Position numbers and translations under genes: made by a program. Shown piece after piece: positions 1 to 5,214 of a DNA stretch of 8,017 bases (position 1 is the stretch's first letter; each line of letters begins with the position of its first letter). This DNA comes from Actinomycetota bacterium (GTDB taxonomy: Bacteria > Actinomycetota > Actinomycetes > JACCUZ01), in the NCBI GenBank assembly GCA_030841245.1, contig JAVEDG010000356.1, forward strand, positions 1 to 8,017. The letters are read 5' to 3'. A model generated the notes under the pieces. It was not told where the DNA came from and did not search any database. It saw only the letters and a program-made list of their open reading frames with translations.

Positions 1-226
1 CATATGCATCCTTCTCGCCTGCGCTGGGCTGGCAGCCCTTATTCTCTGGCTCGTTAGGAGACGGGCGTAGCTGCTCGGCCGGGTACGCCCGCAGGCAGCG
101 CATCCCCGGCGCGGTCGAGTAGGTGACGACGCACCGCCAGCCGTCCGGGCCGCGGTACTGATCGAGGAGTCGCGCCAGTTGCCAGGTGCCGTCGTCGTGC
201 GGGGCGAGGACGTGGCTGGCGGGCAT
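1..226 (-). CDS. Small hypothetical protein, partial (runs off left edge)
   Basis: The minus strand is open from an ATG at 226-224 to the window edge, giving at least 75 residues without a stop. The translation begins MPASHVLAPHDDGTWQLARL and contains DQYRGPDGWRCVVTYSTAPG around residues 23-42, followed by RCLRAYPAEQLRP. This reads like a compact soluble actinobacterial protein with Trp, Tyr and Cys in a plausible pattern and GC-ending codons. A GAGAGG lies about 9 bases upstream of the ATG and can act as ribosome binding site. The last 20 or so visible residues (from PSPNEPENKG on) look less structured and overlap a possible plus-strand gene end at 2-70, so the two calls compete there. I do not recognise a named family. 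The C-terminus lies outside the window. Confidence 0.5.
   Translation of the reverse strand, partial: MPASHVLAPHDDGTWQLARLLDQYRGPDGWRCVVTYSTAPGMRCLRAYPAEQLRPSPNEPENKGCQPSAGEKDAY
2..70 (+). CDS. Possible C-terminal end of a membrane protein (partial)
   Basis: In this frame the first 22 codons of the window read ICILLACAGLAALILWLV then RRRA and a TAG stop at 68-70. That is a hydrophobic helix long enough to cross the membrane, followed by three arginines. This is the typical end of a protein anchored by a C-terminal helix with a positive cytoplasmic tail. Only this tail is visible, so the function cannot be named. The call is tentative because the opposite strand is also open here and because GC-rich sequence gives hydrophobic shadow peptides fairly often. 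If both are real they are convergent genes overlapping by about 70 bases. Confidence 0.3.
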   Translation: MCILLACAGLAALILWLVRRRA

Positions 227-323
227 CGGGTCGGCCTCTCGTGCGGCGGCTCGACCCGGACGTTCAGACGATATCGACCCGTCCGGCTGCGGGAAGCCCA
301 GAACCGGATGCAGACTGAGCAAC

Positions 324-596
324 ATGGGGGAACATGAAACTGAGCCGCGGCGCATCGACCTGGACAAGACAGTCATCCGAGTCGGCGGTCGAGACTGGTA
401 CCTGCTGAGTCTGCTCTCTGCGGCCGTGCTGTGGTTCATCGGCCTGAGCTTCCTGGTCTGGGCGATGGTGACCGGCGAGCCTGGTGGTCTGCTCGGGGCT
501 GGACTGTTCATCTTCCTGGGATTCATGGCCGCCCGGGACGAGCCCGGCAGCCACACTCGGCGATGGCTCAACCAGCGACGTCAGGGCAAAGGCTGA
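324..596 (+). CDS. Small hypothetical protein with two membrane segments
   Basis: The likely start is ATG 324, giving 90 residues; the frame is open further upstream to 186, but that extension is Arg/Ser/Gly-rich and not protein-like. The N-terminus (MGEHETEPRRIDLDKTVIRV) is charged and probably cytoplasmic. Two hydrophobic stretches follow, about residues 27-48 (LLSLLSAAVLWFIGLSFLVW) and 54-70 (GGLLGAGLFIFLGFMAA), joined by a short TGEPG turn. The C-terminus (RDEP then RRWLNQRRQGKG) is strongly basic. With both ends charged and a hairpin of two helices, it is most simply an inner-membrane protein with both termini inside. No clear ribosome binding site is visible before the ATG, which lowers certainty about the start. 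I do not recognise a family. It stands alone, convergent with the secreted-protein gene downstream. Confidence 0.55.
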   Translation: MGEHETEPRRIDLDKTVIRVGGRDWYLLSLLSAAVLWFIGLSFLVWAMVTGEPGGLLGAGLFIFLGFMAARDEPGSHTRRWLNQRRQGKG

Positions 597-705
597 ACTA
601 GCAGCGTTCGGACTGCTGGCGGGGGCTGACTCGGTGGTCATGCCACGCGGGGGACACAAGGGGAAACGGGATGAAGCTTGCCGGCCTTACCCAGACACTG
701 GCGGG

Positions 706-1125
706 TCATGCAGAGCATTCCCCGATCAGCTCGCCGATGATGGGACCGTAAACATCCTCGCCGTGGTCGATTCCCTTGCCGTTGCTACCGAGGCCCTTGG
801 CCGCGAAGTTGGGGTTGTTCTCCGCGATGACCCCGCCCTGGCCCTGAGCCTGCTTGCCGCCGAAGACGAAGGACGACGGAAGCCCGGCGTCGGGGGCCTT
901 CTGCTCCACGCAGGCGGCCAGACCGTCGGGCAGACCGATGACCTCGGTCAGAAGAGTGTGCAGGCTGAGCTGGTCCCACGCGGCGGAGTGGGCGCCGGCG
1001 CTCGCGTTGCCCTGGGCCGAGCGGCTCGCGACGAAGCACTCGTGCGCCCACGCCGAGCCCGGCCCTGCTACGAGAATGACCCCAGCCGATGCTGTTGCCA
1101 TCGCCAGACGTCCGATGCGATTCAT
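706..1125 (-). CDS. Secreted hypothetical protein with signal peptide
   Basis: The start is ATG 1125-1123, chosen because a strong GGGAGGA sits 7 bases upstream and because the protein then opens with a classic Sec signal peptide. It has a basic MNRIGR, a hydrophobic core to about residue 22, and an AWA cleavage motif at residues 25-27. The full protein is 139 residues. The mature chain would start HECFVASRSAQGNASAGAHS and contains three cysteines (C30, C72, C137), a Gly/Gln-rich middle (GGKQAQGQGG), and ends EDVYGPIIGELIGECSA. It has no further membrane helix and no lipobox, so it is probably released or wall-associated. I recall hypothetical actinobacterial exported proteins of this general style but cannot name a function. 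The frame extends upstream to 1413, but that part has no protein-like character. Confidence 0.75.
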   Translation of the reverse strand: MNRIGRLAMATASAGVILVAGPGSAWAHECFVASRSAQGNASAGAHSAAWDQLSLHTLLTEVIGLPDGLAACVEQKAPDAGLPSSFVFGGKQAQGQGGVIAENNPNFAAKGLGSNGKGIDHGEDVYGPIIGELIGECSA

Positions 1126-1306
1126 GGTGATGTCCTCCCGTGTGGTGATCTCAGCGGTGCGCCGACACGCACACGGTGCACGCTCCCTCGCGCGTCGTCG
1201 GTAGCCCATGGCTCTAAATGACCAATGACGGAACGTGGCGAAATGTGGCAGGGAGCGACGCCTGGTCGAGAAGCTGGGCGAGGCGCCGTCGGGCCGGTCA
1301 TCGGGA

Positions 1307-1486
1307 CTAGGGGAACAGTCCCAGGATCGCTGCCGCGAGCATGGTGATAGGCACGTCCGACAGGTCCGCTGACCGTCGCAGACGGGCCCGGGCGGTAGTC
1401 GCATCCCAGCCACAGACCTGCATCAGAACGCCGATGGCCATTTCGACCCGTGCCCAGTCGCCGTGTGGCAGGTCCACCCCTGTCAT
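1307..1486 (-). CDS. Standalone ANTAR-domain mini-protein
   Basis: A 59-residue ORF runs from ATG 1486-1484 to a TAG at 1309-1307, with an in-frame TGA only four codons upstream of the ATG, so the N-terminus is bounded. The translation contains RVEMAIGVLMQVCGWDATTA (residues 13-31 region) and RARLRRSADL, then LAAAILGLF. This matches the ANTAR pattern: A-x-G-x-L-M, a turn with a small acidic residue, A-x-x-x-L-R-R-x-A, then a hydrophobic third helix. ANTAR domains are known as RNA-binding antitermination modules, normally at the C-terminus of longer proteins behind a GAF or receiver domain. Here no sensor domain is attached. A weak GGGGGTGA lies about 9 bases before the ATG. It could be a true mini-protein, or the surviving tail of a decayed or frameshifted longer gene. 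The family assignment is fairly sure; expression is not. Confidence 0.55.
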   Translation of the reverse strand: MTGVDLPHGDWARVEMAIGVLMQVCGWDATTARARLRRSADLSDVPITMLAAAILGLFP

Positions 1487-1689
1487 GGTGCCCGGTCACC
1501 CCCCGGGCCCGCGCGGCTTCGTGGGCGAAAAGCAGCCCGCGCTGCCGCTCCCCTGCACAGACGGCGGCGCGGGCCGTTGCACGCCCTCACCCGTCGGAGC
1601 CGCACCCTCGCTACGGTCCGGATGCGCGCAGTAACAGAATTGTCCGGCGCGCACCCGCTTGCCATTGGCCGAACGGGCATTGTCGCCTT

Positions 1690-1765
1690 GGCCGAAAGGC
1701 CCGCCACGGCCAGCCGACGGGGGATGCGACGGCCGTGGCGGGAGCGTTTGGCCCCGCCACGGGCC
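1690..1765. repeat. Cluster of inverted and direct repeats able to form alternative hairpins
   Basis: CCCGCCACGGCC at 1700-1711 is the exact reverse complement of GGCCGTGGCGGG at 1731-1742, a 12-bp perfect stem with a 19-base loop. A third, near-identical arm CCCGCCACGGGCC lies at 1753-1765 and can pair with the same middle arm (8 bp perfect, more with one bulge, 10-base loop). The middle arm can therefore pair with either neighbour but not both. Overlapping the first arm is GGCC-GAAA-GGCC at 1690-1701, a small hairpin with a GNRA-type loop. No T-run follows in either direction, so a classic terminator is not supported. The role is unknown. Confidence 0.6.
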
Positions 1766-1890
1766 GCCTACACGCGAATGTGGGTGAGCACCGCAACGGG
1801 TGCGCCAAGGCTAGACCGCCTAGCGGTGGCTGACTAGACAACTGCCTATCTCGGCCGGCGTTCAACGAGCGGCCTGCGGGTGCCGGGATG

Positions 1891-1909
1891 CAAGAGCTCT
1901 GGGCTCTTG
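1891..1909. repeat. Perfect 7-bp inverted repeat upstream of the antiporter gene
   Basis: CAAGAGC at 1891-1897 and GCTCTTG at 1903-1909 are exact inverted copies around TCTGG, extendable by a G-T pair. It lies about 130 bases before the antiporter start. It could be an operator or a leader-RNA hairpin. No regulator gene for the antiporter is adjacent, so no partner can be named. Confidence 0.4.
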
Positions 1910-1986
1910 TTGATGCCCTCGTCACGACGGCCCCGGAGGGCGAGGGCACTGGTCCACGTCACGAATCCCTGCGGCCCCGGCAGGAT

Positions 1987-1998
1987 GGTCACATGACC
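1987..1998. repeat. Short dyad GGTCA-CA-TGACC near the antiporter start
   Basis: GGTCACATGACC is an inverted repeat with 5-base arms about 40 bases upstream of the antiporter ATG. It is followed at once by ACCGG-TTG-CCGGT. Such dyads at this distance can be repressor sites, but short dyads are common by chance in this base composition. Confidence 0.25.
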
Positions 1999-2024
1999 GG
2001 TTGCCGGTAAGCAGGACGAGCGCC

Positions 2025-2030
2025 AAGGAG
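2025..2030 (+). promoter_or_regulatory. Ribosome binding site of the antiporter gene
   Basis: AAGGAG with 8 bases to the ATG at 2039. It supports that start over the second ATG (codon 3). Confidence 0.7.
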
Positions 2031-2038
2031 CCACCCGC

Positions 2039-3586
2039 ATGGCAATGCTCAAGACCCCGGAGTACCCGGAGCAGATCGACGCGGCAGTCCTGAAGATCGC
2101 CGGGGTCGTCGTCCTCGGCGCGATCATGTCCATACTTGACATAACGGTTGTCAATGTCGCGCTGCCGACGTTCCAGACCGTGTTCGGAAGCGTTGACCAA
2201 CCGATCGCCTACTCGCACGTCGCATGGACGGTCACCGCATACACCCTGTCACTCGCGACGGTCATCCCCATGACAGGTTGGGCCGCGGACCGCTTCGGCA
2301 CCAAGCGCCTCTACCTCACGGCAATCGGCCTGTTCACCGCCGGGTCGGTGCTGTGCGCCACCGCGAGCTCGATCAACATGCTGATCCTTTTCCGCGTTTT
2401 TCAGGGCCTGGGCGGCGGCATGCTGATGCCGCTCGGCATGACGATCATGACCAGGTCGGCCGGGCCGAAGCGCATGGGCCGGCTGATGGCCATCCTCGGC
2501 GTGCCCATGTTGCTCGGTCCCATCCTCGGACCGATCCTCGGTGGCTGGCTGATCGAGCACGCCAGCTGGCATTGGATCTTCCTGATCAACGCCCCCATCG
2601 GCGCCGTGGCACTCGTCTATGCGTTCGTCGTCCTGCCGAGTGACACCCCGGAGCCCTCGGAGTCCTTCGACTTCCTCGGAATGCTGCTGCTCTCGCCCGG
2701 GCTCGCACTGTTCCTGTTCGGTGTGTCCAGCCTCCCGCAAGAGGGAGGCGACTTCACGGCACCACGGGTGTGGGTCTCGATGCTCGTCGGCGTGGCGCTG
2801 ATGCTCACTTTCGTCTGGCACGCGTTCCGCCCCGAGCACCCGTTGTTGGACCTGAGGCTGTTCAAGAACCGCAATCTGGCGGTGTCGACGATCACGATGT
2901 TCCTGTTCGCGGCCGCGTTCTTCGGTGGACTGCTGCTGGTCCCTACCTACTTCCAGGAGGTCCGCGGCGAGTCGACACTGCACGCCGGACTGCTGGTCGC
3001 GCCTCAAGGGATCGGAGCAATGCTCACGATGCCGATCGCCGGCACCTTGGTCGACAGGTTCCCCGTCGGCCGCATCGTCCCGTTCGGCCTCGTACTGATC
3101 ACCGTTGGCATGTTCGGCTTGACGCAGATCGAGGCGGACACGTCGTACAAGCTGCTCATCGGGTTGTTGTTCGTCATGGGGCTCGGCATGGGGGCGACGA
3201 TGATGCCGCTGTTCACCACCGCGCTGAAGACCTTGACGCATCACGAGGTAGCACGTGGGTCCACCCTTCTCAACATCACGCAGCAGATTGCCAGCTCGGT
3301 GGGCGTCGCAGTCATCTCGGTGATGCTGACCAACCAGCTCAAGAACAAGCCGCTCGCCCTGCCGGCGATCGCCGCCCAACGGGATCCGACAGTGGCAAAC
3401 CAGATCGGTGGCGCGGCAGGGGTGGCCAAGGGACTAGTCCAAGCCGCCGAGGCCTTCGCGAACAGCTACTGGCTGGCGGCGTCCCTGGTACTGCTCACCT
3501 TCATCCCGGTGTACTTCCTGCCCCGCAAACAGGAAGCGACCCACCTGCTCGACGACGACGGCGTCCCACCGCTCGTCGTGCACTGA
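2039..3586 (+). CDS. DHA2-family (EmrB/QacA) MFS drug:H+ antiporter
   Basis: This is a 515-residue integral membrane protein of the major facilitator superfamily, expected to export hydrophobic or cationic compounds in exchange for protons. The length fits the 14-helix DHA2 class. Visible hallmarks are ILDITVVNVALP at 32-43 (helix 1 motif with the conserved Asp34), GWAADRFGTKR at 80-90 (motif A in the 2-3 loop), and GVPMLLGPILGPILGGWLIE at 154-173 (antiporter motif C). These are followed by SWHWIFLINAPIGA, HPLLDLRLFKNRNLA at 267-281, and a second motif-A-like GTLVDRFPVGR at 335-345. The C-terminal helix ends FIPVYFLPRK before an acidic tail. All key motifs are intact, so it should be functional. 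Substrate cannot be read from sequence; drug or natural-product efflux is the usual role. The gene appears monocistronic or shares a transcript only with the small ORF at 3710. No regulator gene is adjacent. Confidence 0.95.
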   Translation: MAMLKTPEYPEQIDAAVLKIAGVVVLGAIMSILDITVVNVALPTFQTVFGSVDQPIAYSHVAWTVTAYTLSLATVIPMTGWAADRFGTKRLYLTAIGLFTAGSVLCATASSINMLILFRVFQGLGGGMLMPLGMTIMTRSAGPKRMGRLMAILGVPMLLGPILGPILGGWLIEHASWHWIFLINAPIGAVALVYAFVVLPSDTPEPSESFDFLGMLLLSPGLALFLFGVSSLPQEGGDFTAPRVWVSMLVGVALMLTFVWHAFRPEHPLLDLRLFKNRNLAVSTITMFLFAAAFFGGLLLVPTYFQEVRGESTLHAGLLVAPQGIGAMLTMPIAGTLVDRFPVGRIVPFGLVLITVGMFGLTQIEADTSYKLLIGLLFVMGLGMGATMMPLFTTALKTLTHHEVARGSTLLNITQQIASSVGVAVISVMLTNQLKNKPLALPAIAAQRDPTVANQIGGAAGVAKGLVQAAEAFANSYWLAASLVLLTFIPVYFLPRKQEATHLLDDDGVPPLVVH

Positions 3587-3709
3587 CAGCTGCGCGGAGA
3601 TTTCCGACCGTTCGGCGGACGACGCGTGCTGCCAGGGTGCAGGCTTGCCGTGTACGGCGATTCGCCCCGGACCCCGGCGTTCACGTGAGATCGAGCCAAG
3701 GGGGACGCA

Positions 3710-3904
3710 ATGGCCGAGCATCGATCGGACCAGACGGAGCATGAGGCCGCCAGCGGCAAGGATGCGCAGTTGAACGCCTCGCTGGTCGCGGACGAGGACA
3801 CCACCGAGCCAGACAGCCACTACCGGTACGAGCTGGTGCTTCGCCGAGCCGAGGGATCGCAGCAGACCGGGCTCGGATCGGTAGGGCGTCCCGGTCGGGA
3901 CTAA
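3710..3904 (+). CDS. Small acidic hypothetical protein
   Basis: This 64-residue ORF has a good ribosome binding site, AAGGGGGA at 3698-3705, immediately before ATG 3710. The N-terminal two thirds (MAEHRSDQTEHEAASGKDAQ onward to about residue 36) are rich in Asp, Glu, Ser and Thr and look disordered. A short more ordered segment HYRYELVLRRAEG follows, then a Gly/Arg tail. There is no signal peptide or membrane helix. It follows the antiporter by 123 bases on the same strand and overlaps the 3' end of the convergent SnoaL-like gene by four bases. I do not recognise a family; the ribosome binding site is the main support. Confidence 0.45.
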   Translation: MAEHRSDQTEHEAASGKDAQLNASLVADEDTTEPDSHYRYELVLRRAEGSQQTGLGSVGRPGRD

Positions 3905-4362
3905 CCCGACGGCATCGAGATCACGCCGAGCTGAACGAGCAGCCCGAGATCGTCTCTCGCGGACCAGTGCTCGACCAGACGTCCGTCCTGCACCCGGTGG
4001 ATCGACACCGCGGTCTGCACCATGTCCCGGCCGGTCGCTGCCAGGCCACCCGGCAGCTCACCGTCGTGGCGGCCGTAAGCGGTGAGTCGTGTCACGACCT
4101 TGTCGCCCTCGGCGACCTGGTCCTCGATCTCGTGACGCCCCGGGGTCGCATCCCAGAAGATCCCAAACGCCTGCTTCAGCCCGGCGCGGCCAGACGCGAG
4201 CCCCGGGAAGGGCGGAGGATTGTGATCGACGTAGTCCTCTGCGACGAGATCGTCCATCGCGTCGACGTTGCCGGCGTCGAGCTCGGTGTAGAACCGGCGG
4301 ACGAGTGACTTGTTCTCTGTTTCTGGCGACGGGCTTTCTGGCGACGAACTTTCTGGCGACAT
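3901..4362 (-). CDS. SnoaL-like / ester-cyclase-type NTF2-fold protein
   Basis: Starting at ATG 4362-4360 the protein has 153 residues. That start is preferred over an upstream in-frame GTG (4380) because GGAG lies 5 bases before the ATG and nothing precedes the GTG. Residues 15-148 match the SnoaL-like polyketide-cyclase family of the NTF2 superfamily: TENKSLVRRFYTELDAGNVD at the start of helix 1, then DLVAEDYVDHNPPPFPG (39-54), GLKQAFGIFWDATPG (61-75), and the terminal strands MVQTAVSIHRVQDGRLVEHW followed by ARDDLGLLVQLGVI. Such proteins are small cone-shaped barrels; some close polyketide rings, many have no known substrate. The N-terminus carries a three-fold SPE repeat (residues 2-15) outside the fold. 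No polyketide synthase genes are nearby, so a cyclase role in a pathway is not supported. It is divergent from the tetR gene, separated by 237 bases. Confidence 0.85.
   Translation of the reverse strand: MSPESSSPESPSPETENKSLVRRFYTELDAGNVDAMDDLVAEDYVDHNPPPFPGLASGRAGLKQAFGIFWDATPGRHEIEDQVAEGDKVVTRLTAYGRHDGELPGGLAATGRDMVQTAVSIHRVQDGRLVEHWSARDDLGLLVQLGVISMPSG
4320..4360. repeat. Three tandem copies of an 11-base core at 15-base period
   Basis: TTTCTGGCGAC occurs at 4320-4330, 4335-4345 and 4350-4360. The period is a multiple of three, and on the minus strand the repeat encodes SPE-SS, SPE-SP, SPE-TE at the start of the SnoaL-like protein. It looks like a recent in-frame expansion by slippage. 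Confidence 0.85.
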
Positions 4363-4563
4363 GAGATCTCCGTCCGGCACTTGTCGGGTCGGGCTCGATC
4401 GGCGTCCCCAAGGGACCCGCGTCGCTCTTGAACCCCGTCAATGGGCGGCGCGGGCCTCTCGTAGCGCTCCCTCACGGCACTGGACCTTCCCCCAAAGGGT
4501 GTCCCGGCCCCCGGCGCGACGCCATCCTCGCACACCCTGGCCCCGCCAGCACTGCCCGACCGC

Positions 4564-4592
4564 TTGTGAGTGAGTGTTCACTCACTTATTCT
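4564..4592 (+). promoter_or_regulatory. Probable sigma-A-type promoter of the tetR-ABC operon
   Basis: TTGTGA at 4564-4569 and TATTCT at 4587-4592 each match four of six consensus bases (TTGACA, TATAAT) and are separated by exactly 17 bases. A start site about 7 bases after the -10 box would fall at 4599-4600, the first base of the regulator's ATG, so the message would be leaderless. This agrees with the absence of any ribosome binding site before that ATG. Confidence 0.6.
4569..4586. promoter_or_regulatory. 18-bp perfect dyad, probable TetR operator
   Basis: AGTGAGTG-TT-CACTCACT is a perfect inverted repeat with 8-base arms. It occupies the spacer between the -35 and -10 boxes (sharing the last -35 base) and ends 13 bases before the tetR ATG. 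TetR-family repressors commonly bind such dyads over their own promoter as dimers. Binding here would directly block RNA polymerase, giving autorepression and co-control of both ABC genes. Confidence 0.75.
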
Positions 4593-4599
4593 CGCGACC

Positions 4600-5214
4600 A
4601 TGACGGGACGAGGGCGGGCGACCCCGCTGGCGCCGGATCGGCGGCGTCAGCAGATCGTGGAGGCCGTCGTCCCCCTGCTGCACCAGCACGGCCGCGCCGT
4701 CACGACCCGGCAGATCGCCGAGTCGGCCGGCATCGCGGAGGGGACGATCTTCCGGGTCTTCGCCAGCAAGGAGGACCTCGTCGCGCAGGCCCTGCGTCAG
4801 GCCTTCGACCCGCGGCCCTTCGTCGAGAAGATCGAGACGATCGACCCGGCGCTGCCGGTGCGGGAGCGGTTGGTCGCCGTCGTGTCGCTCCTGCAGGACG
4901 GCTTCCGGGAGATCTTCGCGCTGATGCGGGCAGTCGGTCTGGTCGCTCCCCCGCCCGAGCTCGAGCAGTGTGACGAGCACGGCACGCCGTACCGCGAGCG
5001 CGCCCTCCTCTCCGTCCAGGCACTCTTCTCCGGCGACGACGACGCCTTCTGCGTCCCGACCGCCCGCGCGCTGCACGTGCTGCGCCTGCTCACCTTCTCC
5101 GGCAGCCACCAGCAGATCGCCGACGGGCAGCTACTGACGCCGGAGGAGATCGTCGACGTCGTGCTCCACGGCGTCGCTCGCAAACCGCACCCGCCGGGGA
5201 CCTCGGAGGACTGA
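4600..5214 (+). CDS. TetR-family transcriptional regulator
   Basis: From ATG 4600 the protein has 204 residues, the normal TetR length. An in-frame GTG at 4570 is rejected as start because it lies inside the operator dyad and upstream of the -10 box. The N-terminal DNA-binding domain spans about residues 13-60: RRRQQIVEAVVPLLHQHG (helix 1), then VTTRQIAESAGIAEGTIFRVFASKEDL, the helix-turn-helix with its typical G-x-x-x-G-T-I/L-x-x-x-F and K-x-x-L. The C-terminal ligand-binding domain is helical and family-variable, with Cys124 and Cys151. Its stop codon overlaps the start of the first ABC gene (TGATG), so it is co-translated with the exporter. The most likely role is a drug- or metabolite-responsive repressor of its own operon. 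Ligand unknown. Confidence 0.92.
   Translation: MTGRGRATPLAPDRRRQQIVEAVVPLLHQHGRAVTTRQIAESAGIAEGTIFRVFASKEDLVAQALRQAFDPRPFVEKIETIDPALPVRERLVAVVSLLQDGFREIFALMRAVGLVAPPPELEQCDEHGTPYRERALLSVQALFSGDDDAFCVPTARALHVLRLLTFSGSHQQIADGQLLTPEEIVDVVLHGVARKPHPPGTSED
5205..5210 (+). promoter_or_regulatory. Ribosome binding site of the first ABC gene
   Basis: GGAGGA within the last codons of tetR, only 3 bases before ATG 5214. The short spacing and the TGATG overlap suggest translation is coupled to tetR. Confidence 0.6.

Larger units (their letters stand above)
1487..2038. other. Stretch of about 550 bases with no convincing gene
   Basis: Several open frames exist on both strands here, but all encode Arg/Pro/Ala/Ser-rich peptides without recognisable motifs, as expected for chance frames in GC-rich DNA. 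None has both a good ribosome binding site and protein-like composition. The stretch separates the minus-strand ANTAR ORF from the plus-strand antiporter gene and so should hold both upstream regions. It does hold a cluster of inverted and direct repeats (about 1665-1765) and smaller dyads at 1788-1803, 1891-1909 and 1987-1998. No confident -35/-10 pair is visible. Confidence 0.5.

Noticed and set aside
484..1221. Plus-strand open frame of 245 codons across the secreted-protein gene
   Set aside because: Its first part lies out of frame within the two-TM protein gene and its second part is antisense to the secreted protein, which has a signal peptide and a strong ribosome binding site.
1788..1803. 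Hairpin GCACC-gcaacg-GGTGC considered as an ANTAR target
   Set aside because: The loop has six bases, but known ANTAR targets have A at loop position 1 and G at 4 in two paired hairpins; neither strand fits and no second such hairpin is at the right distance.
1463..1837. Overlapping plus-strand open frames in the repeat region
   Set aside because: Arg/Ala/Pro-rich translations with no motif or clear ribosome binding site.
2249..3379. Long minus-strand open frame opposite the antiporter gene
   Set aside because: Its translation is rich in Arg, Gln, Glu, His and Asp with no domain or hydrophobic core, as expected for the antisense of a GC-rich membrane-protein gene.
3604..3618. Possible terminator after the antiporter gene
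   Set aside because: The stem is short with a bulge and has no T-run, so it is not distinguishable from chance in this composition.
3681..3688. Palindrome TCACGTGA upstream of the small acidic ORF
   Set aside because: Eight-base palindromes are common by chance and no promoter boxes are aligned with it.
4363..4380. GTG at 4380 as start of the SnoaL-like gene
   Set aside because: No ribosome binding site precedes it, whereas GGAG is well placed for the ATG at 4362-4360.
4570..4599. GTG at 4570 as an earlier start for the TetR gene
   Set aside because: It lies inside the operator dyad, upstream of the -10 box, has no ribosome binding site and would add ten residues not typical of the family.
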